From an uncultured Anaerolineae bacterium (lineage in GTDB: Bacteria > Chloroflexota > Anaerolineae > J036 > Brachytrichaceae), in NCBI GenBank assembly GCA_937959265.1, contig CALGMA010000011.1, positions 1 to 64,000 of the forward strand: 64,000 nt of DNA, given 5' to 3'. A model generated the notes under the pieces. The model saw only the letters and a list, made by a program, of their open reading frames with translations, ran no database searches and was not told where the DNA came from. Below are positions 35,166-45,136 of this stretch, one piece after another (position 1 is the first letter of the stretch; each line of letters opens with the position of its first letter). A program made the position numbers and the translations under genes.

Positions 35166-38100
35166 TCACCCCATCACTATGTGCACCGTATGTTGCTGGC
35201 CGTCGTCCCGCAGCGGAATCGCGTCGCCGACCAGCGGTGCGCCGTCCAACGTGATCTGAGCCACGCCGGTGCACACCCGTCGCGGGTTTTCGACGCAGAT
35301 GTGGTAGGTCGCTGCCCCGAAGCGATAGGTGACCTCATACGCCGGCCAATCAGAAGAGATGCAAGGTCGAATGTGCAATGCGTCGCCGCAGCGCTGGATG
35401 CCCAGGATCGCTTCCAGCCCCAGCCTGTACATCCAGCCGGCCGATCCGGTGTACCATGTCCAACCGCCCCGGCCGACATACGGCGGCGCACCATATACAT
35501 CGGCAGCGATCACGTATGGCTCCACAAGATAGCGCAGCGCCTTCTCACACGTGTCGGCGTGGTAGATCGGATTGAGCAAGCAGAAGAGCGCTTGCGCCCG
35601 ATCGCCATCGTCGAGTTGGGCGAATGCCCAAACCGTCCATAGCGCTGCGTGGGTGTATTGCCCGCCGTTCTCGCGGATGCCGGGCGCATAACCCTTGATG
35701 TAGCCCGGGTCGCGCTCGGTCTTGTCCAACGGTGGCGTGAACAGCAGGATGAGGCCGTCGCTTTCTCGCACCAGCCGCGCGTGCACGGCGGCCATCGCCT
35801 GCGCGGCGCGGTCAGGCCGGCCGGCGCCGGACAACACTGCCCACGACTGCGCGATGGCGTCAATCTGGCATTCCACGTCGCGCGATGTGCCCAGTGGCGC
35901 GCCGTCGTCGTAGAACGCGCGCAGATACCAGCCGTCGTCCCAGGCATGCGACTCGATGGATGCTGCCAGCTCATGCGCCTGGGTGTGGTAGGCCTCGGCC
36001 TGTTCTGTCTCGCCCATGCGCTCGCACACCTCGGCGAATCGGCGCAGCACGGCACAGGCGAACCAGCCCAGCCACACGCTCTCGCCCTTGCCATGGACGC
36101 CGACGCGGTTCATGCCGTCGTTCCAGTCACCGGCGCCCATCAACGGCAGGCCGTGCGCGCCGCGGGTGACGCCTCGGGCGATGGCGCGCTTGCAGTGCTC
36201 GTAGAGAGTGGCTGCAATATCGCTCGCGCCGTATTGGCCATAGCGCTCCTCTTCACCATCTCCTAGGGGTGTGCTAGCCAGGAAAGACACCGGCTCGGTC
36301 AAAATGGATACGTCGCCTGTGGCCTGCACGTAGTGCGCCGTGACAAACGGCAACCAGAGCAGGTTGTCGGAAATGCGCGTGCGCAGGCCCCGGCTGGCCG
36401 GCGGATGCCACCAGTGCAACACGTCGCCTTCGGGGAATTGATGGCGCGCCGCGCGCAGGATGTGCTCGCGCGTGATCCGCGGTTGGGTGTGGATCAGCGC
36501 CATCACGTCCTGCAACTGGTCACGAAAGCCGAACGCCCCGGACGATTGATAGAAGGCCGAACGCCCCCAGATGCGGCACGCCAGCGCCTGGTAAAGCAGC
36601 CAGCGGTTGAGCAATACGTTCATCGCCTGATCGGGCGTGCGCACCTGCACCGCGCCGAGGATTCCGTCCCACAGGCGTTGCACGGCCTGCCATGCCGCTG
36701 CGACGTTGTCCGGATTCTGGAAGTGCTCGATCCAATGCAATGCTTCGGTGTGGTCGTTGCCCTGACCGAGGATGAAATACACCTCCTCACTGCTGCCCGG
36801 CGCCAGGTCGAGGTGAAGTTGCAGGACGGCGCACGGATCCAATCCGGGTCCGACCGCGCCAGCCAGCCCGATGCGCTTGAGCGCTGCCGGCGCATACACG
36901 CTACCCATGCGCCCAAGGAACTCGGCGCGATCTGCCGTCAGCCCGTGCAGCCGCTTATTTGCCGCGGCGAATGCCACGCATTCGCCGAAGTCCATGCTGT
37001 AGGGGTTACGGGCCAGCAACGCCTGGCGCGCGTGGTCGAATTCGGTCACGATGTAGGGCTGTGTCTCCTCGCGACGCACACCCAATACCCACTCCACGTA
37101 GAACGTGGCTGTGATGCGTCGGGGGCGCTGCGACGTGTTCTCCAGCCGCACCTGTACCAGCTTGACCGGCGCATCCGGTGCGACGAACATCTGAACGCGC
37201 TGCTTCAGCCGGTGGCTGTGGTGCTCGAAGATCGAATAGCCGGCGCCGTGGCGAATGAGGTACGGTGCATCGTCGCCCATCGGCTGCGGCGTTGGCGACC
37301 ATACCTCGGCCGTCTCTTCGTCGCGCAGGTAGATTGCTTCACCCGGCGGGTCGCACACTGGGTCGTTCGACCACGGCGTCAGGCGGTTCTCACCACTGTT
37401 GGCATGCCAGGTGAACCCGCCACCCGATTCGGTCACCAGGCAGCCAAAATCCGGATTGGCAATCACGTTCGACCACGGCGCCGGCGTGTGCTGACCACGT
37501 GTCAGGTAGATCACATACTCGCGCCCATCCGGGGTGAACCCGCCCAGCCCGTTGTCGTGGTGCAAGTGAGACGGTCTAACCAGCGGTGGTGTCGCCTCCG
37601 GTTCGCGTTCGAATGCGCCGGTGGGAACGAAAGGCGGCAGGCGATCGGGCTCATCGCGCACTCCGCCGAGTTGATCGGCCAGGCTGCCGTGCGACGAATC
37701 CAGCACGGCGCGCGCCGCCGTCTCCAGCAGGGTGCGCCCTTCTTCGCCGACCTGATCGGCATAGACGATGAAGATGCCGCCGCGCTGGTTCAGCCAAGTC
37801 TCGCCCTCCATGCGCGCGAGCAGCCGCTGCAACTGACCGCGCAGCTCCTGGCTGTAGTCGCCCGGCTGCAGGATCAGGAAGACCAGGTCTATCTTCAGCC
37901 CGCGGTTGCGCCAGTAGAGATGTGCCTGCAGCGCCTCCTGCGCCAGCGGCAACGCTTCGGAATCGCGCAAGCGCACGAGCAGAATGGGGTGGTCGCCCGA
38001 GATGCCGAACGGCCATAGGCTCGCCTGTCCTTTGCGATTGGCTGCGATGACACTCGGTTCGGCGCGCAGCGCGTCGTTCGGATACAACAGGCTGGACAAT

Positions 38101-41100
38101 AGCCGCTGGAAGCGTTCGATCTGCGGCGTGCCGATGCCCAGCCGGTGCAGCTCCAGCTCGGCGCGTGCGCGGGCGTGGTCGAACGTCCGTTCGATTTGGC
38201 GCCAGTTGCGATAGCGGCGCGTCAGCGAGAGCGCTTCGACACGCGACGGTGCAACGAGGGTAAGAAAGGCTAGCCGCACTGTCTCGCGTGGCTTAAGGGA
38301 GACTTCCTGAGTGAGCGAAAAGATCGGATCGAGCGTGCAGACCGGCCCGTGCGCGTCGCGTGCACGGGCAGTATCGCTATCGCGTAATGCCTGCAGTGCT
38401 GTGCCCGGTGCGGCGTTGCGGTCAAGAAAGCGTGCCCGATCGGTCTCCCAGACGAGCGTCGGCGGCACGTCCTCCGGCGGCGCGACAGCGTGCGCCAGGA
38501 AGAGCTGCTGTTGGGCCTCCCTCTGCGAACGCGGCCGGCGGTGGAAGATGAGCGCGCCGGCGACATACTCACTCTCGATGAATAGCTTGTTGAAGGCCGG
38601 GTGGCGCGCGTCGCCGGCTTGCTGCGTCAGGATTACCTCGCCGTAGCTCGTCACCCGCAGTCGCCGCGGGCGATCCGTTTGGTTGGTCAACGTGAGGCGA
38701 CGGATTTCCACGTCGTCGTCGGGTGACACGACCACGTCGAGCGTCGAAGCAATGCCGCAGACGTTGCGGCGGAAGGATGCCATGTGTGCAAAGCAATCCA
38801 TCTCGCCGCTCTCGCCATCATCCGGCATGGGCTGGGCGCAGGCGGACCAGATCCGAGGTTGGGCGTCTTCGGCGTGTCCTTGCCGGCCGTTGTTCGGCGA
38901 ATGCGCTTTACTCGGCGTCACATCCTGGATGTAAATCCATGTGCCGTGCGCGTCGCGTGTGGCGTCGGCGCGCCAGCGCGTGAGGTCCACCATTTGCTGG
39001 GTGTCGAGGCTGTGCCATTGGCTGAAGCCGCCGCCAGCGTTGCTCACCACTGTAGTGTAGTGCCCGTTCGAAAGGGTGTGCACGTATGGGTGAGGCGTGC
39101 GTGCCGGCGTCGTCCAGGGCGCCGTCACCAGGTGCGGTTGGCTCACGCCCGGTGGCCAGGTCGTCTCGAAGCCGGGCTGTTCGATCGGCGCGTCCAGCGG
39201 CGCCTTCTCCTGCAGGATCAGCTCGATGCTGCGCATGCGCGGGTCGGCATGGAAGCGTCGCGCCATCCCGCCTGGGTTCTCCAGCAGGTAGTTGGCCAGC
39301 GAGAGGAAGATCATGCCCTGGTGGTGGGCCATGTATGAGCGGACGATGGCATGCTTGTTGCCGAGCGGCAGCCGCTTCGGCGTGAAGTCTATCGCCTCGT
39401 ATAAGCCGTAGACGCCCAGCATGCCCAGCCGGCTCAGGTGGGCGATGTTGTCCACCACCTCGCGCGGGCGCACCGGCAGCGCGAGCAGCGAAGCGTATGG
39501 TGCGACGACCAAATCCTCGCCGAGGTCTCGCTTGAACCCTAGGCCCGGCACGCCGAAGGCGCGGTACTGATAGTTCAGTGCGGCATCGAAGGCGTAGTAA
39601 CCCGATTCGGAGATGCCCCAAGGCGTGCCCTTTCGCTTGCCGTAAGCAATTTGTCGTTCCACCGCACCACGCACGCTGAAGTGCAGCAGCGTGCCTTCGT
39701 AGCTGCGCATGAACAACAGCGGCATCAGGTACTCGAACATGGTCGCGCTCCACGACATCAGTACCGGCGAGCCGTTGACTTGCGCCAGCGGTCGGCCCAG
39801 ATACAGCCAGTGCCGGATCGGCGCGTCACCTTTGGCGATGGCCACCACGCTGGCGATGCGCGATTCGGAAGCCAGCAAGTCGTAGTAGTTGTCGTCCAGC
39901 CGGCCCGCCGTCAGGTTGTAGCCGATGTGGAAGAGTTCGCGCCTGGGGTCGTAGAGGAAGCCGAACTGCATCTCCTGGAAGTAGCGCTCGCACATCGTTT
40001 CTAGCCACTGACATTCGGCGATAAGCGCCTGCGCCTGCACGGCAGCGGTCTGGATCGCCTCGGCGAGCGAGGCGCACCAATCCTGCGCTTCGCGTACATC
40101 GTCGCTCGCCGGCAGTTCCGAGAGCGCACGCTGCAAGTCGGCCAGGCGGGTTTGGCCGATAGCGTACAGGTCGCGCAGCTCCACCAATCTCGGCGCGGTG
40201 GGCAGCGCGCCGCGCAAGCTACGCCATTCCCGCATCACGTTGGCCGTCAGCGCGGTGTGATGATGATCGGGCCGGAAGTTGCTGCGGCCCTCCAGGAAGA
40301 GCTGCGGCGCTTGCTCGAAAGCCGGCAACCAGGGCAGCAAATCTTCGGCATCTCGACGCATCTGCTCGCAGTGGTTGCGCAACCGGTCGAGCGTCAGGCG
40401 CAGCCGGTGCAGCATCTCAGCGTCGGCGGATTGTACGCGCGACTCGACCAGCGCCGTTGCTGTCTGCGCCAATGTGTGCAGGCAGTCGTCGGACAGTTCT
40501 TCCAGGGTGGCCATCCAGCGCGCTGGCCGGTTTTCGACCGCTCGGATCAGGTTGCGCGTCTGCTTGAGCACCGTTTGCAGCGCGCGCAGGTCCTTGCCTG
40601 GCTCGCCCGCGCCGGATTCGCTCAGCTCGTTTGCGGTTTCGTCCAGCAATCCGAGCGTGTCCAGCAAGCCGTGCCAGCGCTCACGGCGCATCACGCTTGT
40701 CTCCAGCAACTCACGGCAGCCCTGGGCTAGGATGCGCAGGCAGGCGGCCAAGTTGCCGCTGTCCACCGTCGAGACGTAACGCGGTGGCAGTGCTTGTAGC
40801 GTGCGCGTGTCGTACCAGTTCAGGAAGTGGCCTTGGTAACGCTCCAGCCGCTCTAGCGTCTCAAACGTCAATCGCAGCCGCGAGGTGAGTTCGCGTGGAC
40901 TAACGTAGCCGAAGTCGTGCGCTGCTAGCGTCGAAATAAGCATCAAGCCGATGTTGGTTGGCGAGGTGTGCGTCATTGCGACGCCGCGCGGCGATTCCTG
41001 GAAGTTGTCCGGTGGCAGCCAATGGCTATCCGGCCCAACGAAGCGCTCGAAGAATAGCCATGTGCGGCGGGCCAGCCGGCGCAGCATGACGCGCTGGCCC

Positions 41101-43772
41101 TCGTTCAGCGGCTCTGGCGTATAGCGGATGGGTTTGCTGATTGCATAGGCGATGTAAGGTGAGGCCGCCCATGCTGCCAGGAAGGGCAAGGCGACCGGCA
41201 GCGCCGCTGGCCGGGCTACTGTGATAGCGACTGCCAACCCGCTGCTGACGACCAGCGCGGATAGCATCTTGCTCAGCGTCGTTCCCAGCGTCACCTGTTG
41301 GCCGAACTGCTCCACGGCTTGCGCTGCGGTGACCCATTGCAGCAAATGTCGGCGGGTGAAGACGACTCGCACGAGCGTGATGATCACGCTGCCCAGCGTG
41401 AGCACCGTTTCGTAGGGCAGAAACGCCAGCGCCAGCAGCCATCGCCACAGGCCGGTAAACAGCGGGGGCGAGACGTGATGCAGTGAGCGCGTCTTCACTG
41501 CACGCGCTACGCTGGCCAGCACCCCCAGCAACAGCGGCGGCGCGAGGGTGAAGGTCGCCAGGGCAGTCCACACCAGGGGGGAGCCGGGCAGCCACAACCA
41601 ACCGGCGATCAGCAGCGCCAGCAGTGCCGGCGCCAGCAGGCTTCGCCGCAGGTTGTCGAGAATTTTCCAGCGGTCTATCGCCGGCAGGTCGTTCTTTCGC
41701 CAGCACGGTCTGCCGGATGGGTCCGCCGCGCATGGCACGCGGGGTAACAGCCAGGGCAGCAGTTGCCAGTCGCCGCGAATCCAGCGCCGTGAACGCCGGA
41801 TGTGCACCAAATAGTTCGGCGGGTAGTCCTCGAGCATCACGATGTCGGTGGCCAGGGCCACCCGGCCGTGGATGCCCTCGAACAAGTCGTGGCTGAGCAG
41901 CGTGTTCTCCGGCACGCGCCCTGCCAGGCTGCGTTCGAATGCATCCACGTCGTAGATGCCCTTGCCGACGTAGATGCCTGCGCCGAATAAGTCCTGGTAC
42001 ACGTTCGAGACGGCGCGTGTGTACAGGTCCAGGCCAACGTCGCCGGCGTAGATGCGTGTAAACAGCGAGCGGTTGGCGCTCATCGGCATCACTTCCACGC
42101 GCGGCTGAATGATGGTGTAGCCGGCGCACACCCGGCCGGTGTGTGGATCAAACTCGGCGATATTGAGTGGATGCGCCAGTGTCGCGATCAGGCGTTGCGC
42201 CCCGTCGCGCGGCAACACGGTGTCGGCATCTAGCGTGATCACGTAGCGGATGCCGCGCAGGACGTCCAGGTCGCCGATCAGCGTGGTGAAAGAGAGCCTC
42301 TGCGCTTCCTCGGGCGAGGCGCGTAGCAATCGGTTGAGTTCATGTAGCTTGCCGCGCTTGCGCTCCCAGCCCATATATACTTGCTCGCGCGGGTTCCAGC
42401 GCCGCTCACGATGCAGAAGCAAGAAAGGCCGTTGTGCGTTGCCGTACCGGGCGTTGAGCGCGCGGACGCCGGCGGCGACCTGCTCGATCAATTCGTCATC
42501 GCCAGGCTCGTGTGGCTGCTTGGCGTCGGCGAAGTCGGTGAGCAGGGCGAAATATAGGTTGCGCTCCGGGTTGCGCAGGTAATGTAGCTCCAATTGTTGC
42601 AGCAGCGAGCGGCCTTCCTTCGCGCTCGTCAGCAGCGCTGGGATCACCACCAGTGTCCGGCATTCGTCTGGGATGCCTCTGCTGAAGTCCAACTTGGGCA
42701 GGAAGGCCGGCGGTAGCAGCATCGTCACTGCCCAATCCACCACACTGACGGCGATGGCCGATGCCGGGATTAGCGCGAGCAACATGGTAGCGATCACGTG
42801 GCCGGCGTCTGCGTTCGCGGAGCGCGCATATACCGTGATGATGAGCAAGAGGATGGTCGTGAGCGCGCCGATCGCGCCCAGATAGACGAGGGTGGGGTTC
42901 GCTCGGAGCCACGCGCCGGCGCGTGTGCGAAACGAGGAGCGGTAACCGAGCTGGGCTTCGAGCTGCATCCTGCCGCGGTCGAGCAAGTAGTAGCCGACGT
43001 GACGCCGGCGCGCGCTGCCGGCTTCGGCTTGCGCGACGCGGGCCAACTCGATTGCCTCGCGCGCCACCTCCACTTCTGGCTTTTTGACCGCTTCTGCCAG
43101 GCGCTCGATCACCTTGCGGTAGTGATCGCGCGTCTCTTTGTCCATGTGTGGGTAGACGCCGGCCGGGTCTTCGCACAGCGCGCGTTCCACGCGGCTGATG
43201 CCTTCGAAGAAGCTTTGCCAGTCCACCGTGGCGAGCGCGCGCAGGCTGATGATGCAGTTGGCGACGATCTCTTCATCCGGCGCGCCGGCCGGCAGCGGTG
43301 GGCTGATCGGCAGTGGAGCGAATGGCAGATCGGTGATCTTGGCAGTGGCCTGTGCCAGATATTCCAGCACGCTCAGGCGCAGCATGACCGGCAGCGCCCA
43401 CAACTCGGCCATCGTCAACGGCGCATCGCCCGGTCGTTGCACATCCTGGTAGAGCTGCATGAAGCGGCTCGCGTGCTCGATATCCACTGGGTCCAGCCGG
43501 GCGCGTTCGCTGGAGATGAATTCCTGGGCGATGGCGTAGATGCGCGGGATGCCGCGCAATTCGCCTGGATAGTCCGTGAGCTTGATCAGCTTGCGGTAGA
43601 AGCCGGGCGGCATGTCCTCGCGGATCTGGCGGAAGGCCCCTTGTACGACGTACAAGTTGTCCAGTAGCCACTCGGCGGCGTAGGACGGCAGCCGATCGCC
43701 TGGTTGGCGAAGCTGTGCGACGGCGCGTTCGAGCAGGCGTTCTTGGGCGTCGAGTTGTTCAATCAGGCGCAT
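35166..43772 (-). CDS. Cyclic beta-1,2-glucan synthase-like giant protein (GT84 + GH94)
   Basis: A 2868-residue protein in the size range of ChvB/NdvB. The N-terminal 280 residues are a helical cytosolic region, followed by a membrane pair (about 290-345). A glycosyltransferase domain comes next with TLDADTVLP (about 512) and RRSRRWIRGDW (about 660), a QxxRW-like motif. Further membrane helices lie at about 700-880. A glucoamylase-like domain (about 1280-1530: YNLTAGRLDDNYYDLLASES, PWGISESGYYAFDAALNYQY, SYMAHHQGMIFLSLANYLL) precedes two GH94-type beta-sandwiches and the GH94 (alpha/alpha)6 phosphorylase domain with QSSGAFGFRDQLQDVMAL and GDWNDGMNRVG (catalytic Asp about 2550). In proteobacteria this enzyme makes and sizes periplasmic cyclic glucans for osmoadaptation. 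Product here is inferred. The largest gene of the window, intact throughout. Confidence 0.92.
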   Translation of the reverse strand: MRLIEQLDAQERLLERAVAQLRQPGDRLPSYAAEWLLDNLYVVQGAFRQIREDMPPGFYRKLIKLTDYPGELRGIPRIYAIAQEFISSERARLDPVDIEHASRFMQLYQDVQRPGDAPLTMAELWALPVMLRLSVLEYLAQATAKITDLPFAPLPISPPLPAGAPDEEIVANCIISLRALATVDWQSFFEGISRVERALCEDPAGVYPHMDKETRDHYRKVIERLAEAVKKPEVEVAREAIELARVAQAEAGSARRRHVGYYLLDRGRMQLEAQLGYRSSFRTRAGAWLRANPTLVYLGAIGALTTILLLIITVYARSANADAGHVIATMLLALIPASAIAVSVVDWAVTMLLPPAFLPKLDFSRGIPDECRTLVVIPALLTSAKEGRSLLQQLELHYLRNPERNLYFALLTDFADAKQPHEPGDDELIEQVAAGVRALNARYGNAQRPFLLLHRERRWNPREQVYMGWERKRGKLHELNRLLRASPEEAQRLSFTTLIGDLDVLRGIRYVITLDADTVLPRDGAQRLIATLAHPLNIAEFDPHTGRVCAGYTIIQPRVEVMPMSANRSLFTRIYAGDVGLDLYTRAVSNVYQDLFGAGIYVGKGIYDVDAFERSLAGRVPENTLLSHDLFEGIHGRVALATDIVMLEDYPPNYLVHIRRSRRWIRGDWQLLPWLLPRVPCAADPSGRPCWRKNDLPAIDRWKILDNLRRSLLAPALLALLIAGWLWLPGSPLVWTALATFTLAPPLLLGVLASVARAVKTRSLHHVSPPLFTGLWRWLLALAFLPYETVLTLGSVIITLVRVVFTRRHLLQWVTAAQAVEQFGQQVTLGTTLSKMLSALVVSSGLAVAITVARPAALPVALPFLAAWAASPYIAYAISKPIRYTPEPLNEGQRVMLRRLARRTWLFFERFVGPDSHWLPPDNFQESPRGVAMTHTSPTNIGLMLISTLAAHDFGYVSPRELTSRLRLTFETLERLERYQGHFLNWYDTRTLQALPPRYVSTVDSGNLAACLRILAQGCRELLETSVMRRERWHGLLDTLGLLDETANELSESGAGEPGKDLRALQTVLKQTRNLIRAVENRPARWMATLEELSDDCLHTLAQTATALVESRVQSADAEMLHRLRLTLDRLRNHCEQMRRDAEDLLPWLPAFEQAPQLFLEGRSNFRPDHHHTALTANVMREWRSLRGALPTAPRLVELRDLYAIGQTRLADLQRALSELPASDDVREAQDWCASLAEAIQTAAVQAQALIAECQWLETMCERYFQEMQFGFLYDPRRELFHIGYNLTAGRLDDNYYDLLASESRIASVVAIAKGDAPIRHWLYLGRPLAQVNGSPVLMSWSATMFEYLMPLLFMRSYEGTLLHFSVRGAVERQIAYGKRKGTPWGISESGYYAFDAALNYQYRAFGVPGLGFKRDLGEDLVVAPYASLLALPVRPREVVDNIAHLSRLGMLGVYGLYEAIDFTPKRLPLGNKHAIVRSYMAHHQGMIFLSLANYLLENPGGMARRFHADPRMRSIELILQEKAPLDAPIEQPGFETTWPPGVSQPHLVTAPWTTPARTPHPYVHTLSNGHYTTVVSNAGGGFSQWHSLDTQQMVDLTRWRADATRDAHGTWIYIQDVTPSKAHSPNNGRQGHAEDAQPRIWSACAQPMPDDGESGEMDCFAHMASFRRNVCGIASTLDVVVSPDDDVEIRRLTLTNQTDRPRRLRVTSYGEVILTQQAGDARHPAFNKLFIESEYVAGALIFHRRPRSQREAQQQLFLAHAVAPPEDVPPTLVWETDRARFLDRNAAPGTALQALRDSDTARARDAHGPVCTLDPIFSLTQEVSLKPRETVRLAFLTLVAPSRVEALSLTRRYRNWRQIERTFDHARARAELELHRLGIGTPQIERFQRLLSSLLYPNDALRAEPSVIAANRKGQASLWPFGISGDHPILLVRLRDSEALPLAQEALQAHLYWRNRGLKIDLVFLILQPGDYSQELRGQLQRLLARMEGETWLNQRGGIFIVYADQVGEEGRTLLETAARAVLDSSHGSLADQLGGVRDEPDRLPPFVPTGAFEREPEATPPLVRPSHLHHDNGLGGFTPDGREYVIYLTRGQHTPAPWSNVIANPDFGCLVTESGGGFTWHANSGENRLTPWSNDPVCDPPGEAIYLRDEETAEVWSPTPQPMGDDAPYLIRHGAGYSIFEHHSHRLKQRVQMFVAPDAPVKLVQVRLENTSQRPRRITATFYVEWVLGVRREETQPYIVTEFDHARQALLARNPYSMDFGECVAFAAANKRLHGLTADRAEFLGRMGSVYAPAALKRIGLAGAVGPGLDPCAVLQLHLDLAPGSSEEVYFILGQGNDHTEALHWIEHFQNPDNVAAAWQAVQRLWDGILGAVQVRTPDQAMNVLLNRWLLYQALACRIWGRSAFYQSSGAFGFRDQLQDVMALIHTQPRITREHILRAARHQFPEGDVLHWWHPPASRGLRTRISDNLLWLPFVTAHYVQATGDVSILTEPVSFLASTPLGDGEEERYGQYGASDIAATLYEHCKRAIARGVTRGAHGLPLMGAGDWNDGMNRVGVHGKGESVWLGWFACAVLRRFAEVCERMGETEQAEAYHTQAHELAASIESHAWDDGWYLRAFYDDGAPLGTSRDVECQIDAIAQSWAVLSGAGRPDRAAQAMAAVHARLVRESDGLILLFTPPLDKTERDPGYIKGYAPGIRENGGQYTHAALWTVWAFAQLDDGDRAQALFCLLNPIYHADTCEKALRYLVEPYVIAADVYGAPPYVGRGGWTWYTGSAGWMYRLGLEAILGIQRCGDALHIRPCISSDWPAYEVTYRFGAATYHICVENPRRVCTGVAQITLDGAPLVGDAIPLRDDGQQHTVHIVMG

Positions 43773-43859
43773 ATGGAGTTCGATGTCTTCAGGCCGCGCG
43801 CTGCGATGAGGGCCCGTGATCGAACTTCGGCGTCACCGGCCGCGATGCGCTTGGCGCAA

Positions 43860-44855
43860 TCAGAAGGTTTTCTCGCCGCGAAAGCCGAACAGGCTGCGCA
43901 CCGGGCTGGCGACCGTTGCGGCTGACTGGAACAGTCGCTCGGCCGGCGGCTGCGCGTCTTGCACGATCAGTAGCGTGCGGTTGCCGAATGCGATGAAGCT
44001 GTTAGCGACGCTGCCGAACGGCCAAGGTGACGGGCCGGAGTAGCCATGTGCGCTGGCCAGCACCAGGTCCACGTCTTCCTGCTCGGCCAGTTCGTGCAGA
44101 GTGCGGCCAACGTGGTCGCCGACGATGATGCGCGTCTCTACGTCGCCGGGAAGCCGGCTGCGCAGATCGCGCAAGTAGTATTCGGCTTCGCTGCGGTTGC
44201 AGGCCACGTAGCGTTCGGAGAGTTCGCTATCGGCACGGGTGAGGGGTGTGCGGCGCGGCATCTCTGGCCGCTGCACCACGTGCGCCAGCAGGATGTGCGA
44301 GCCTTGCAGCGCCAGACGCGCGACGACGGGGATGACATACTCCGCGCGCTGTGACCCGTCCATCGGTACCAGCACGCGCTTGTAGTACGGCGCGTCCATC
44401 CTGAGCGCAGACTGGTTTTGCGTCGCCTGGTGCGCGCGCACGATCATCAGCGATGTATAAGCGCGCAGCGCGATCTTCTGCACCACGCTGCTGACGTTCC
44501 ATTCGCTCAGGCCGCTATGACCGTGGCTGCTGCAGATAACGAGGTCGATTCCCTCGTTTCGTGCGACGTCGAGGATCTGCTCGGCGGGCGGGCCTTCAGC
44601 CAGCCGGCTGGCGGCGGCGATACCCTCGTTCTCGAGCTGGCGAGCGATGTCAGATAGATAGCACTGCGCCTCGGCGCGCTTCAGCCGCCATTCCAGCGGG
44701 TTGACCGGCAGCGCTGCTTCGGCGAAGCGAGGCGCTTCGATGACGTGTAACAGCGTCACACGTGAGCCGAACCCATGCGCAATGGCGCTGACGTGCGGCA
44801 AGACGCACTCCGCCAGCACCGAGCGGTCGAGTGGTACCAAGAGATGTTCGAACAT
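43860..44855 (-). CDS. Tandem-domain universal stress protein
   Basis: A 331-residue protein with two UspA domains (about 1-145 and 160-310). The first opens FEHLLVPLDRSVLAECVLPH and ends with the ATP-binding pattern SSHGHSGLSEWNVSSVVQKI. The second opens YKRVLVPMDGSQRAEYVIPV and ends ASAHGYSGPSPWPFGSVANS. Both retain the G-x2-G...G-type loop expected of ATP-binding Usp proteins, the second less exactly. It precedes the glucan-synthase-like gene by 87 bases on the same strand, suggesting an envelope or osmotic-stress unit. GAGG stands seven bases before the ATG. Confidence 0.92.
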   Translation of the reverse strand: MFEHLLVPLDRSVLAECVLPHVSAIAHGFGSRVTLLHVIEAPRFAEAALPVNPLEWRLKRAEAQCYLSDIARQLENEGIAAASRLAEGPPAEQILDVARNEGIDLVICSSHGHSGLSEWNVSSVVQKIALRAYTSLMIVRAHQATQNQSALRMDAPYYKRVLVPMDGSQRAEYVIPVVARLALQGSHILLAHVVQRPEMPRRTPLTRADSELSERYVACNRSEAEYYLRDLRSRLPGDVETRIIVGDHVGRTLHELAEQEDVDLVLASAHGYSGPSPWPFGSVANSFIAFGNRTLLIVQDAQPPAERLFQSAATVASPVRSLFGFRGEKTF

Positions 44856-44929
44856 GTCTCAACCTCACGCTGTGCGCCCACCGTTCGCACCGGCGTGCAA
44901 GGTCGAAAGCTGAGATGTGTCGTCGTGTA

Positions 44930-45033
44930 TGCGCGAAGCGCAGGAACGATGGGCGCGATTGGCCACTCAGGCCATGCGACGAAAACCAGTTTGAAGTCTG
45001 CGGCGTCGTTGGCTATGGCCAGCGCCGTCTTTT
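44930..45033 (+). ncRNA. Candidate structured or small RNA between the Usp and PPK2 genes
   Basis: Three stem-loops in a row on the plus strand. (1) TGCGC-GAA-GCGCA (44930-44942). (2) TGGCC-ACTCA-GGCCA (44960-44974). (3) CGGCG/CGCCG enclosing TGGC-TATG-GCCA (45001-45027), followed at once by TCTTTT, as in a Rho-independent terminator. No plus-strand gene lies upstream to explain a terminator here, because the Usp gene runs the other way. No promoter was identified and no known family recognised. It could also be a leader element of PPK2. Confidence 0.3.
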
Positions 45034-45136
45034 ATAAAGTTCAGTGTACCGCAATGCTATTACGTGGACGTAAGAGTATTATAGGAGGGTGTTTGCGGCC
45101 TTGCCGCGTCGTCGAGAATCGAAGGATCACAGTGCT

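Noticed and set aside
36333-38018. A 561-codon open frame on the plus strand
   Set aside because: Antisense to the glucan-synthase-like gene, whose motifs are clear; composition is that of a shadow.
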